Below, piece after piece: positions 34,243 through 45,945 of a DNA stretch of 64,000 nucleotides (within the stretch, counting starts at the first letter, position 1; each line of letters opens with the position of its first letter). The notes beneath the pieces were generated by a model that saw nothing but the letters and a program-made list of their open reading frames with translations, was not told the origin of the DNA and did no database searches. The stretch comes from Zizania palustris (taxonomy: Eukaryota > Streptophyta > Magnoliopsida > Poales > Poaceae): the NCBI GenBank assembly GCA_019279435.1, contig JAAALK010000082.1:20551116-20615115 (forward strand), written 5' to 3'. Both the position numbers and the translations under genes were made by a program.

Positions 34243-35810
34243 TGTAGGACCGAAAGTAGCGACCAGAGGGGGGGGTGAATGGGCGCCTAAAAATTTCTTG
34301 CTAAACTATATTTTAAACCCAACACCCAAATTAACTAAACCACACAAATAATATTTGCAAAGCAAACTACAGAAAATAAATTGGTTTAGCCTAAAAATAA
34401 CTGGTGTCCCAATTAAAATGATATTAAAGATAAACTAAATAAAAATACTGTAGCAAATAAAAATTGATACTAGAAATATATTACTGAATATTTATATTGC
34501 AGTCTAGAAATGAAATATTAATCAACTGAATAAAAACATGAGTCATCCAGAAATTTATTTAGAAATAAACTTAAAATATTTCAGGTAAATCTAGAATAAA
34601 AATAATGTTGCAACTAATAATAAATTTTTCTTTTTGTACGATCAGATTAAGGGATATTAAAATAAAAATATGCTAGAAAAATATTTAGGCAGATTAAATT
34701 TCCACGATATTTTTAAATAACTTTTTCGCTAATTAATTAACAGATAATTATCTCTAAAAATGATCTACTAAAAAATAGGAGATTAAAAAAATTTACCTTC
34801 GTCATCTCGATCCTAGCGCCGTTGGCTTTCTCGATTCTCGTGCATGGGAAAACTTCTTGCAACGACGTGCTTTAGCCAACGACGCCGCTGCTTCTACAGC
34901 CTCGATTACCGTGCGTGTGAATAGTGCCTGGAAGATCACGCCGTGGCGCCGAATGCACACAGCGAATATGTTGCTTCCTTGGATGAAAGGCTGGTGCCCT
35001 CGGGGTCCGCGCAAAAATAATTCTCCCGCCGGCTCCTGCGTGTGGATCACCCTGCTGCCTCGTTGCGTGCGCAAGATGCAGTAGTACTTGCCAGTGACCT
35101 GTTTTTCACGCCGGAAACAACAAAATGAATCTCGCCGAGGAAAAAAATCGTAGTGGAACATAGAAGTTTCACCGGCAGCATAGAAAGATTATTATGGCGA
35201 ACCAACTTGTTGGACTCTAGATTGTAGATTGATCTTGAAAAAAACAAAACAGTCAACTATCCCAAGGTTATAGGGGCCTATTTATAGGCAAATCCTAATA
35301 CATGAAAAGACTAATTTACCCTCGGGTAAAATAAACTGACTCTAAAAATAAATTCTGAAAATTACTAAAATATTCTTAGAAAAATTACCTAACTCAAATA
35401 AAAATATTCTAAACTTAAAAACTAAATATTAATATCCTAAAAACAAATTAAACATAGATTGTCAGTTTTACGCCGAAACTGACAAAGCGTCCACCGTCTT
35501 CGCACTGGGTACCCGGATTGGGCCGACCCGACCCCGCAGCTTCCTCAGCCCGGCAATCGCTCACCGCCCGTGTACCTGAGTCAAACCCAGTCAACAGACC
35601 AGTGGATCATCTGTCGCTCCTAGCCATGTACCCGGATTGGGCCAGCCCGACTCCGCTGCTCCTCTGCCCGGCCATCGCTCACTGCCCGTGTACCCGAGTC
35701 ACATGCGCCTCAAACTCGGCAGGTCTTCATCTCTCCTTCCTTTGACTTATGTTGACAATCACACATCACATCTGAAATATCAAAACCATATTCTTCAACA
35801 TGGTTTCTCA
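34243..35810 (-). repeat. Solo LTR (SIRE-like, T/M family) in K
   Basis: Minus strand: TGAGAAACCATG start at 35810 and GGTCCTACA end at 34243, 1568 bp, with no internal region on either side. Flanks are ACCGA (34238-34242) and ACCGG (35811-35815), a five-base target duplication with one mismatch. TATA-like CTATAAATAGG is at 35285-35275 on the minus strand. It is the product of LTR-LTR recombination that removed gag and any pol. Confidence 0.88.
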
Positions 35811-36268
35811 ACCGGATACCATAAAAGGACCCTTTTATAATAAAAATGATATATGCAATGGTTGTTTGTGATTAATATTGTGATTTTACGTATGTTTCAC
35901 GCTTTTAAATATGTTTCATATGTGATATTTTGTTTTCGTATGCAATATATGTTGTGATATTATGTATATATGATTCTAATTATATTATTCTATTAATTTA
36001 TAGTTTTTTATGATTTCATTGGGTGATTAGTATTATATCTATATATACTTTATTATATATATTTCTTTTCGTATGCAATTTTTTATTTGACAACAACGTA
36101 GATAGTGTAACGAAACCTATGCGTCACCCGTTTCGGACCAACATGTCTCACACGTGTCATGCGTGTGAGATGTGTAGGTCCGGAATTGTCCCTTTTTGGA
36201 CAGCCTCGGAGTGGGCGACAGAGCGTGGTCTTTATGATGAGTCATGAGTCCGAATGGGATTTCAGTAA

Positions 36269-36389
36269 CATAACCTTGTTGTTCTCCATTGCACCACTAT
36301 CAGGCGTGCAATTGGAGAACATCGGGGTTATGCATGTATGAAAACAATTGCACCACTATCAGGCGTGCAATTGTTTTCATACATGCATA
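36269..36389. repeat. Two adjacent hairpins sharing one loop sequence
   Basis: Hairpin 1 pairs 36269-36293 with 36307-36332 (three mismatches and one bulge). Hairpin 2 pairs 36329-36352 with 36366-36389 perfectly (24 bp). Both have the identical 13-base loop CCACTATCAGGCG and the same TTGCA/TGCAA stem closure, but different outer arms. They lie in K upstream of its gene. Confidence 0.85.
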
Positions 36390-36477
36390 TGCAGTATACT
36401 TCATATTACATGTTTTTTCATATGTATAAACATTCTTTACTAATAAATGCTCGTTTGTGCTTATTTTCAACAGGATG

Positions 36478-38290
36478 TCGAAAAAGGTGAAGAGTGTCAC
36501 AAAGAAGCTCTTCCGCTTTGGGAGTATATCGGCGAGTACTCCGACGAGTACACCAACGAGTCAGGAGGACACCCTATTCTAGGGTAGTTCCTCTTCTTCA
36601 AACAGACGTCGTCAAGAGCAGCTCCTGAGATGCATAGATCCGACATTAATTGGTCGGCCTATTGCATTTCAACTGGATGATGAGGTAACTTTCAGATTGC
36701 TTTTTATGCCAGTTATAAACTATTACTAATTGTTTCAATACTATTTTGTAGGAGGAAGAACACTTGGAGAGTGCGGGTCACGAGGATGATCCGGTGGGTG
36801 GGGGGCAGGAGGGGGATGTCCCGGAGGGTGCGACGCAGAGGGATGACCCAGAGGGTGTGGGGCAGGGGGATGACCCGGAGGGTGCGGGGCAGGGGGATGT
36901 CCCGGATGGTGCGGGTCAGGAGGCAGGGGCTGAGGCTTCTGGGGCGTCAGTATCTTTCAGGACGAGCCACCTGGTCGCCCCACCAGTAGTCTCTTCCGGT
37001 GGAGCCAAGATCGAGATTACGCAGGTTTATTATGTATTTCTAGATCTTGGATTGACTCTCGGTTTGACGGCACTTCGAGGGTCCGACAGGTTAACCAGAT
37101 ATTGGGTAACCTGTGTTGTCTGCACTACCCAGGGGTGCTGACAATGCCGACCGGTGAGCGGGTTCTTTGCCAGACATGGGACCAGTACCGGTTTGCTCTT
37201 GACGGGCGCCACGGATCTGCTCAGGGGGCGGTGTCTCATGACTTCTGGGTATGCATGTGTTTTTTCAATCTTCTTTTAGTTCTAACACAAAGCTTTTCTA
37301 GTTACAACACTTTACTAATCATGACTTTTGCAGTTACGCTTTTGCTTGCCAGAAGTCGGCAATCACCATAATCATGCCCTTCAAGTCTTCAACAACAATG
37401 CACATAAGGTGGTGAAGGATGCTATTTCGTATGCCCGCATTCAAGCGAACAATGCTTACTACAAGGAGAAGCTAGGGCAACGAATGAGCAAGGCGACGGA
37501 CACATCGTCAATATATTTGACTGAAGAACAATACCGTTCGGTAAACAATTCTAACTTTTTAAATCTTCGATTGTTGAGATTTGTTGTCATATAATACAAA
37601 TAGCATCTCTGTTCAGGTGAGGATTCCGCGGTTTGCAAACCGCGAGGACGCATATTTCAAATTCTGCAAGATTTGGTCTTCAGCTGCATTTAAGAATACT
37701 TCCGAGCAGAAAAGACAATGCCGTGGAACGGATCCGAAGCACAGATATGGTGCCGATGGACATATTCGCCACGCTAAACGCATGGTAAGACCTCCTTCTG
37801 TCACTCTCTAGCTATAGGTACATTGTAATGCGACTAACTCATTTATATTATACAGGAAGCTAAATCTGGCAACGTGCCAAGTGACATAGAGGTGTATACC
37901 TCTGGTCACAAAGGAAGCGATCCTACATAGCCAGATGTCTTGTGTAGCCAGACAGCCACGGACCATTTGGTGAGATGTTAGCAATGTTAAGAGTTTGCGT
38001 AATTTCATTTTTCTCCGTCTAATCGGACATGTTTTTTGCGGGCGTAGTATGGTGAACACATGGTTCGACTCCATGGAGAGGACTATGATTAGCGGAGAGA
38101 ACCTGTCGACCAAATGGCCGTGTACTCCAGCGGAGGTGGAAAAGCCATGGACGGTGAGACAATGTTTTTATTAATATTTTGTGTATGGTATTGTGATGGT
38201 AACTAACTCATTCAATGTTGTAGGTACTCTATGTTCAATGGAGTTATTGACTCGAGAGCGGTGAGAGTTTAGAAGTCAGCTCAGTCATCA
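36478..38290 (+). pseudogene. CACTA-encoded Transposase_24-like protein, degenerate
   Basis: Multi-exon reading on the plus strand. A basic N-terminus (MSKKVKSVTKKLF) is followed by an acidic, Gly/Asp-rich repeat region (36764-36950), an exon with NQILGNLCCLHYPG and TWDQYRFALDG (about 37085-37245), AHKVVKDAISYARIQANNAYYKE (37400-37470), VRIPRFANREDAYFKF (from 37616) and PSDIEVYTSGHKGSDP (37870-37925). The order and motifs agree with the plant En/Spm-associated Transposase_24 family. A TAG at 37928, in the last-named exon, interrupts it. Exon limits are approximate. It lies in K downstream of the twin hairpins. Confidence 0.6.
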
Positions 38291-38683
38291 CAGAGCTTCG
38301 TCGGAGTTGGCTCCAACCGTCGTCGCTCAGAAGAAACCCCGGAGGTGGTTCGGGTGAGTGAGGAAATAGGTTTAGAACTAACTGATTACATTACAACATG
38401 TGTAGCAACTAGCCCAGCAGCATGGTGGATTTAACATGTCTATGTTCCAACCACTACCTCCCCCGCCACCACCACTATCTTCTACATCACCTGAGGTACC
38501 TCCTGACATATCGTTACTTCAGATACTTAAGTTAGCGTTTAGAAGGGTAGTTGAGTTTGTTCTCTAATTTTTTCTATTTCTTCAGAGTTTCCGTACGCCT
38601 GGTCAGGATGGAGCCTCCGGTGCAAATATGGATGAAGCGGGAGGCAGCGGTGACGCCCACGACCCAAATGTGGGCGATCAGTG

Positions 38684-38985
38684 AGTATGGATGTGTATTG
38701 TGAACCTGGATTGAATCTAGATGTGATATGTGCTTTGATTGAATCTCGATGTGTTATGTGACTTTGTATGTGAATTTGGATGGTATATGTGAATGCGGAT
38801 GTGTACTGTGACTTTGGATGTGAATTAAGTTGTGTTATGTGATTTTGGATGTGATGTGTGAAGTTTGGATGTGAGATGTGATTTTGGATGTTATATGTGA
38901 AGTTTGAATGTGATTTTGGATGTGAGATGTGAATTTGGATGTGTATTGTGAATGTGATATAACTTGTGTTTGGATGTGAGTGTGA
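38684..38985. repeat. Minisatellite, (GGATGTGNNNTGTGA)-type
   Basis: About 300 bp built from irregular units such as TTTGGATGTGATATGTGAA, lying between the end of the K gene and the right subterminal repeats. Non-coding. Confidence 0.8.
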
Positions 38986-39017
38986 ATATGGGAACCAGGA
39001 AAAAACAAAAAAAATAC

Positions 39018-39375
39018 CAGCTAACTTCCGTCAGCTTTGACCATAGCCGACGGAAGTTAGATGCTTTTGGCCACGTGGGCAGAAAAGCTAACTTCTGTCG
39101 GCTAGGGCCAAAGCCGACGTAAGTTAGCTGCCCCTGACTTCCGTTGGCCAGGCGGGCCGACGGAAGTTAGCGTCCCTCTACTGACGTGGCAGAGTTCGGC
39201 GCTAACTTCCGTCGGCCACGTGAAGCCGGCGGAAGTTAGCTAACTTCCATCGGCGGCCGACGAAAGTTAGCTGACTTCCGTCTGCTTGCTTCCGTCGGCC
39301 AAATGCCGACGGAAGTTAGCTTCTTCCGTCGGGAAAGGTCTAACTTCCGTCGGCTTTGGCCGACTGAAGTTGTCT
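39018..39375. repeat. Right subterminal repeats of K
   Basis: About a dozen copies of TAACTTCCGTCGGC or its complement in direct and inverted pairs. In En/Spm-type elements such motifs bind the element's own regulatory protein (family knowledge). The left end carries fewer copies (33268-33377), including a perfect 15-bp inverted pair with a 10-base loop at 33338-33377. Confidence 0.85.
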
Positions 39376-39392
39376 GGATTGTTGTAGTGAGG

Positions 39393-40960
39393 ATGCATTC
39401 TCTGAATACGAAGCGGTGCTTATCTTTGCGACAGAATCTCCCCCTCAACTCTTGCCGAAGTTTGCTCCAAGATTCCAGAAGTAGAATCTTCGGGTCCTCT
39501 TGTAGATGTAGACGATGCTTCTGGAGATGTCGTAGAGGGAGGTTGTGGCACACTTTCACGATCTTCAACATCTGATGAATCCTCTTCCTCAAAAATCGTT
39601 TCACTCATATCATGCTCGCTTGCAAGTTCAAAGTCAGGACTAACGCATAGAGATATTTCATCAAACGATACATCAAAAGATTCAACTACGATGTTAGTTT
39701 CAAGATTGAAGACACGATAAGAGTGACCATGCAAGGAATAGCCTAGAAAGATTCCATCAGATGCACATGACTCAAACTTGTCCAAGTTACCTCGCTTTAG
39801 GATGAAGCACTGGCATCCAAATACTCTTAAGTGAGTGACCTTGGGCTTCCTCCCAAAGCGATGTTCATAAGACAACAAATTCAGCAAGGAGCGCAAAAAG
39901 ATCCTATTGGAGATGTAGCATGTTGTACTCATGGCTTCAGCCCAAAATTTTCTAGGAGTCCTATGCTCGTTGAGCATCATCCTTGCTATCTCTAGAAGTG
40001 TGCGATTTTTCCTCTCAACAAGACCATTTTGTTGAGGGATCGTTGGAGTAGAAAACTTATGCTCAATCCCATGTTCAAGGCAAAAATATACAAAACAACT
40101 ATTGTTGAACTCGGTGCCGTTGTCACTTCGAATGGCTTTCATTGCACCGGGGAGTCCATCGAACAGCCTCAATGCTAAGCTCCGAAAGTGTATAAACAGT
40201 TCATCCTTGCTTATAAGAAAGAAAATCCAAGAGTAACGAGAGTAGTCATCAACAACACCAAGAACGTACCATTTACCGCCTAAAGAGCTAACCCGAGATG
40301 GACCTACAATGTCCATATGAAGAAGCTCTCCGGGTCGCTCAGTCATCACAATTTTTATGGGTGAATGAGAAGATGCAACCATTTTTCCAAGACGACAAGG
40401 AGCACAAATGAGGTTCTTCTCAAATTTAAGCTTGGGCAATCCTCGGATAAGTCCTAGGGCACTCAATCTAGCAAGTAGATCAAAGCTCATGTGCCCTAGT
40501 CTCCTATGCCACATCCAAAGCTCAGAAGAAGGTTCCGCTAAGAGGCAATGAGAAGAACCAAATGATTCAGAGAAATCAGCTCCAAACACTCTCCCAACTC
40601 TCAAAATTTTGCAAATAAAAGCGCAAGAAGAATCAAGCACACGAGAGGCATCATGACCAAAGTGTACCTCAAAACCCTCATCAAGCAATTGAGAGATAGA
40701 AAGAAAGTTATACCCCAAGTCCTCAACCAAAGCAACATTCGAGAGAGTGATGTTTTCATTGATTCTAATCATACCTTGGCCTTTCACTCTACTTCTACGA
40801 TTATTTCCAAAAGTGATGTGTTCTCGTTGCTTGGTCAAGGGGAATATGGAGAACCATGATGACTTTCTGGTCATGTGGCGCGAACATCCGAAATCAATAA
40901 TCCACTTATTCTCCAGACTTCCATACTTTCCCTACACAGAACTAGAAGATCTCGAGTACT
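39393..40960 (-). pseudogene. Copia pol of element Z: protease, integrase, linker
   Basis: The frame from about 40925 runs through the protease region, where the catalytic D-S/T-G is D-F-G (40895-40887), then HRRLGHMSF and CAPCRLGK (pre-integrase), HMDIVGP, RSDNGTEF and NGLVERKNRT, so all three integrase catalytic residues are present. The C-terminal linker is Ser/Glu-rich. The 484-codon stretch 40874-39420 is open, then TAA at about 39420 interrupts it and the frame continues to the K insertion at 39392. Upstream the frame connects to gag through a CWIPKHFVTNP-type stretch, with a stop at about 40935. Confidence 0.88.
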
Positions 40961-40999
40961 CAGTGCTGGGGTTAGTAACAAAATGTTTAGGTATCCAGC

Positions 41000-42373
41000 A
41001 CTGAAGAACTCGAGAGTTAGGAAAAATAGAAGACCGTGTAGGAAGAGATTCATAATAAAAATGAGGTCTTCTTGCCAGTGTTGAGGTCTCCTAAAATGAC
41101 TTGGACAAAAACCTCTAACACGTGGTCTAACATCATATGAAGCATTATGTAAACGATGATGGGTATATATAGTCACTCATATAATCATGAGTAGCCTCAT
41201 AATCAGAATAAGAGTGATAATCATACTCATGCAAATCAAAATATGGATAATACAAATCATGAAAGTTCATAGCATGAGCACGACTTTCATCCTTGATATG
41301 AAGATAGCAAAACCCAATCAAATGACCTACACGATGACAATAAGAGCAATGATAAACTTTCTTGTGAGTGGGTATATATGTTTCAGGTGCAAACCTAACA
41401 GTTTTTATGGGTTTCTTCTTGGAGTTTGTCTTTGGTGGTGAAATGATTATCTTTGTAGGTTGGGTAGGATTTGTGGCTTTTAGTTTTGGGCAATTAGCTT
41501 TGATATGATTAAGATCTCCATACTCAAAACATCCTCGAGAGCCTCCTCTCCTTTGATCTCTTCTATCATTATAGAATCTAGTGAACTTTTTTACAATGAG
41601 AGCAAGCTCCTCATCGTCTAATGTGTCCACTTGTTCTTTAGTTATAGAGACCAAAGAAGACAAGGAAAAACCTCTAGAAAAACACAAACTCCAGAAAGAT
41701 TACCTCCAGATGAGGTGCCACTGCTTGAACAAGAAACTAATGCCATGGATTGTGGCAAAGAGTTCCCAATTCCAGAACGAGATGTCTTGACGATCTCGGT
41801 AGGCTTAAGCTTACTAAAAAGCTCATCGCAAGTCTAGGTTTCAAAGCTTGTCGACTCTTCTATACTAGAGATCTTCACCTCCCATATGCTACGATTAAGA
41901 GCATAGAGAAGTTTGATTGCCATGTCATGATCTGAGTAAGCTAAAGTCCTAGTTGAGCGCAAGTTGCTCACAATTCCATCAAATTGAGCAAGCATGACAT
42001 CTACAGATTCACCGGGGCCTTGCACAAACATTTAGTATTCTTGGTTATATGTGCTTTGCCTCCTAACCTTAATCCGAGAAGTGCTCTCATGAAAAGTTTT
42101 CAAAGTACTCCAAATTTCTCGTGCAGTTCGTAGGTGCTGGACCCTATCAAACTCATTGCGACTCAGACTGATGAACAATATGTGTCTTGCTTTGCTATTA
42201 CAATCGTATTGTAACTTCTCAGTCCCTGAAGTGCGAGTTTTAGGGATCGCATATTGGGAATCAACAATGTCCCAAATAGCACTTCCTTGGCTTAGTAGAT
42301 AAGCCTCTATGCGCACCTTCCAATAGGCGTAGTCTCGACCAACAAACATCAGAATTTTAGAGTTCTTATCCAT
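41000..42373 (-). pseudogene. Copia gag of element Z
   Basis: Starts ATG at 42373 (MDKNSKILMFVGRDYAYWKVRI), a typical copia gag opening with YWKxRI, followed by SEFDRV-, TAREIW- and FHES-type capsid motifs. There are two knuckle regions: CFEYGDLNHIKANC (about 41520), whose second Cys is Tyr, and CSYCHRVGHLIGFC (about 41345-41304), which fits C-x2-C-x4-H-x4-C. Stops at 42032 and about 41834 and a frame change near 41690 break it. It lies 64 bases inside the primer site and LTR at 42437. Confidence 0.85.
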
Positions 42374-42422
42374 GTCGCCACAAGGATCACAAACCGGTTA
42401 AGGTCAACTTGTGATCTAACTG

Positions 42423-42436
42423 ACTCTAATACCAAT
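42423..42436 (-). promoter_or_regulatory. Primer binding site of element Z
   Basis: On the minus strand the LTR end CCCACA is followed by ATTGGTATTAGAGTC, one or two changes from the initiator-Met tRNA complement TGGTATCAGAGC. It fixes the inner end of the 5' LTR at 42437. Confidence 0.75.
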
Positions 42437-44963
42437 TGTGGGATCGGATTAGGCGACTAGGGGGTAAATAGGCACCTCGACAAATTTTCAAAAATAAGAT
42501 GACCTGTTCAGAACACCCAATGCTCATCTAAAAGTTGCAAATACAAAATCCAGATCAACAGTGCAACTTCAGAACTCAAATCAACTTTAATTGAGATTTT
42601 TGTTTGAATCAGAATATGAACGATCGATCTACACTTTCGGTGGATGAACCTCTGAAATATAACAACTATTTCGGCAATTGGTATTCTGACAGACTCAAAT
42701 CGGAGACTCAGATGCCAACATGCTTCAAAACTTTAGAAATGTTTTTAGAATCAAGTTCAGCAGATTAAAAACCAAAACTTAATTACTAACTTAATATTTG
42801 AGGATCTGAATGAAAACCAGAAGCAAAGATTCATTAAAAAGGTTGAACTATTTTGATCATGGATGAATTTCAACTAAGTCAAGCAACATTGAAAAGTAAT
42901 TTCAGCATAAACTATGTGCAATACTCAATTTTCAGATGATGCAAAGTACTTGCACAAAATAACCATGGTACATAAGCAGATTGAAGTTTTAACAGATGTG
43001 GCTGCAATATAACTCACAAACTATAAATCAATTTAACCCAACCATATTTGCAATGACATCAGCATTGTAGTGGTTAGCAGACCAGACTGTTCACAAAAAC
43101 AGTAACCAGTACATTGATGTAATCCCTGGTCGGATGCAGTAGATACAAACAAAGTATTTTCTGATTTACTGCTTAACTAAAACTGATGAATCAGCAACAA
43201 AAATAGCAGGTTTCCAAAACAGACACTAATCCTAGTTTTCAGAGCAATCAACAAGGAAAAGAAACTAGCTGCATGTAAGTTTCATGTGGGACTAAGAGGT
43301 ATTGTAACCAGTGTCAAATCAGATCAGTATTAATTGGATATCAGCTGTTGACAGGGAAAAATTAATTTCACAAGAACCTAAATAGAAACCAAACACAAAA
43401 CCTGTTACATTGCTGTTCTAATTTCTTCACTTTGTAATAGAGTAGAATGCTCATTAGCAGAAACAGCAGTTGAATGCAGTACTCACTTTACAAATTAAAT
43501 AGGTATCAAAGGTGTTGGATGATGATGAGCCGTGACATGTTTTAGTAGAAATTCATCATCAGCAACAAAAAAAGTCAAATATCTTTGAGCATTAGATTCA
43601 AGAAGATTTAGTTCTGCTGTAACTTTGATGACAATAGCTTTTCACAGAATTTTCTGTACACAGTCTAGCAAAGACAGCAGAACTGAGAGAAGCAAAAAGA
43701 ATCCATACTCTGGATTAACATCTTGTAAACAAACATGATTCACAGTGATTTAGAGCAACCAAACCATCAACACTTCTCAAGAATACAAGAAAAATCTTGT
43801 TCACCTGATGGATTGCTGGAAGAACTGTGTTGACAATGCTGTAGCACTTCAAGAATAGAAGCAAACACAGACGGAAGAACACCCAAGTCTATCAAATATA
43901 ATAGTTTTCAAGAACAGAAATGAAACTTATGCACTGTGTTTTTCTGACCATAATGAGCATCAAGTGAAACAGCAATAGATCTGATGAAATGTTCCCTAGT
44001 GGCACTGTAGCGTTTCAAAGGAACAGGACTAACAAATAATATTGAAGAACACCAGCAATCCGCAAAAGAAATAGTGCCAAAAATACCAAAACAGTGAATA
44101 GTAAGTACCTTGACTAGATCAGCTTCAAGAAAACACAACTCACTTGGATTAATTGAACTGCAATTGCAAAACTGAACAACACAAAGTGAAACGAAAATTC
44201 TGGTTTGATTAAAAGTGGGCAACCCTTACCCTTAGGCACGGGATCCTTTATATAGGCTCACTTACTAAAGTAATCCCCAAAATTCCATTAGGGTTAAAGT
44301 TGATAGTTTTTATCTAAATGCCATGGTGTATTTTCAGAATTACAAATTCTGAAAAATACACTAATGTTTACTCTAATTTATTACAACATTCACCCTATTC
44401 TTTAATATATTTTCAGAATTTGACAATTCTGGAAAATAGTAAAAGATTACACTTAATCTAAATTACTAAACGAAAATAAACTCCTATTTATTGGAACTAA
44501 AAAACATTTTGAGATGAGATAGTTTTCAGCAAAAAACCGACAAAGCCTCCCAGATCTTCGACATGTGTCGTCAGTCCACGAACTCGATTGCTAGCAAGTC
44601 TCTCCCGCTCTTGATCCCTCGAGCCACCTTGTCACTTGCACTGGCTTCCCTTTCCCTGATTGATCAACACGTCGTCTTGATCAATCGTTATCTCATGTCT
44701 TGCTTTGTCTCCATGCGTACATCTGAGGTCACTTTCAACTTCAACTGGTATCCTCGACCATCTAGCATTAGACTCCATGTCTAACCCAAATCACTTGTCG
44801 TCGATAATTGACAAGCATCTCAACCCTGCACACACGAGACAAGCAAAACACACACACCTCCATGCAACCCATACATAGGCACCCAACAATCACCATAGCC
44901 AACTTCGTCAATCACTCATCATAAAACTGGAACCACAATGAAAGCCTCGCTTGGTTTCTCACA
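42437..44963 (-). repeat. Element Z 5' LTR (2527 bp)
   Basis: Minus strand: TGTGAGAAACC start at 44963, end GATCCCACA at 42437. TATATAAAGG is at 44255-44245. The order of motifs (AGGCTTTGTCGGTTTTTTGC, repeated CAGAATT/AATTCTG pairs, a long T-rich tail with many tracts of TTTTCAG type) parallels LTR-X, so Z and X are related families. It carries no open frame of note. Outside it, a BARE-like pol resumes at 44964. Confidence 0.85.
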
Positions 44964-45063
44964 CGCGGATTTGAACATAGTGAATCCGTTGACGAAGCCT
45001 CTTCCACAACCCAAGCATGAGGCGAACCTCAACTCCATGGGTATTAGATACTTGCATGAGTGA
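44964..45063 (+). pseudogene. BARE/Angela-like copia pol end, left copy
   Basis: Thirty-odd codons: DLN, then a PLTKPLPQPKHEA stretch and SMGIRYLHE before TGA (45061). This is the usual tail of RNase H in BARE/Angela-type copia elements. It is cut on the left by the Z LTR, which was inserted into it. Confidence 0.75.
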
Positions 45064-45945
45064 GTCATGTGTAAGTGGAAGATGCTAGTAGAGTCTATGC
45101 TAATGTGTGAGGATAATTGTTATCTTGTTCCTTGAATAAATGTCGTTTACATTTGATTAATGAGTTGATGACTTGTTATGTGAAACTATTTGTGTTATAA
45201 TGATATTGTTCAAAAGGAATCCATGATCTTGTCATCATGTGGGAGAGTGATGACACATAGATTATCACATCTGATTGATTGATGATCACGTTTCACAGAT
45301 TATAGTCATAGAGATGTCAAAATAGTGATGTGGACACATGTTGGTGAACATGGTGTTGGATAGACCCACTTGAAATACTGCTAGAATTTTTATTGTAATG
45401 TTCCATTAGTTGTCATCTCAAATGGTGTACCTACAGAGTCCTTTGACCTGAGATCGTCATTTTATTCTAGAATGCATAGTGACACACTTAGATGCTTCCA
45501 AAAGCTATTCCATAACAGTGTTGTAATAAGGGTTGTTTTCAAGTGTGTTATGAAACATGTTTTGGGATGTGAGCGATCAAGATAGAATTTACCCCTCCTA
45601 ATAACTAGAGAGACATCTCTGGACCCCTCGAGGAATTTTATTGGGAAAGTGCATGGCCATGCCACTATGACTAAAGAGTTAGTCATGATTTGAATCCAAT
45701 ACTTGTTCGAGTGAAAATGTCGATCTATCCAACTAGGGTGGCATGAATCTCGCCTTGAGCTTGACCGATGTCGTTTGATAAAGGGACTGGTGCTTGCGTA
45801 TATAAAAGGTTTAGTGAAAATTGGTTTTATATGCTTTCTTGGGTCAACATGTACTGCTAGCTACCGCTATTGATCAGTGACTCACTCACTTAACGGGATG
45901 GATTAAGAAATATGCAAAGAATTGGTTCTTTGGCAAGTGGGAGAT
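45064..45945 (+). mobile_element. 3' untranslated region of left BARE-like element
   Basis: About 880 bp of non-coding sequence between the pol stop and the 3' LTR, ending in a GCAAGTGGGAGAT polypurine tract. The right-hand inverted copy (48212-49125) matches it closely by eye. Short frames here are not conserved between the two copies. Confidence 0.65.

Larger units (their letters stand above)
33229..39389. mobile_element. CACTA (En/Spm-like) DNA transposon K, complete ends
   Basis: Left end CACTATAAGAAAACAG and right end CTGGATTGTTGTAGTG are inverted and have the CACTA/TAGTG signature. AGG flanks both sides (33226-33228 and 39390-39392), the three-base duplication expected for CACTA. Both subterminal regions carry many copies of CTAACTTCCGTCGGC in both orientations (33268-33377; 39018-39375). 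Removing the insertion and one AGG rejoins the Z pol frame through MHPEQIIGE. Net of the solo LTR it is about 4.6 kb. It encodes a degenerate Transposase_24-like protein but no recognisable TNPD-type transposase, so it is probably non-autonomous. Confidence 0.93.
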
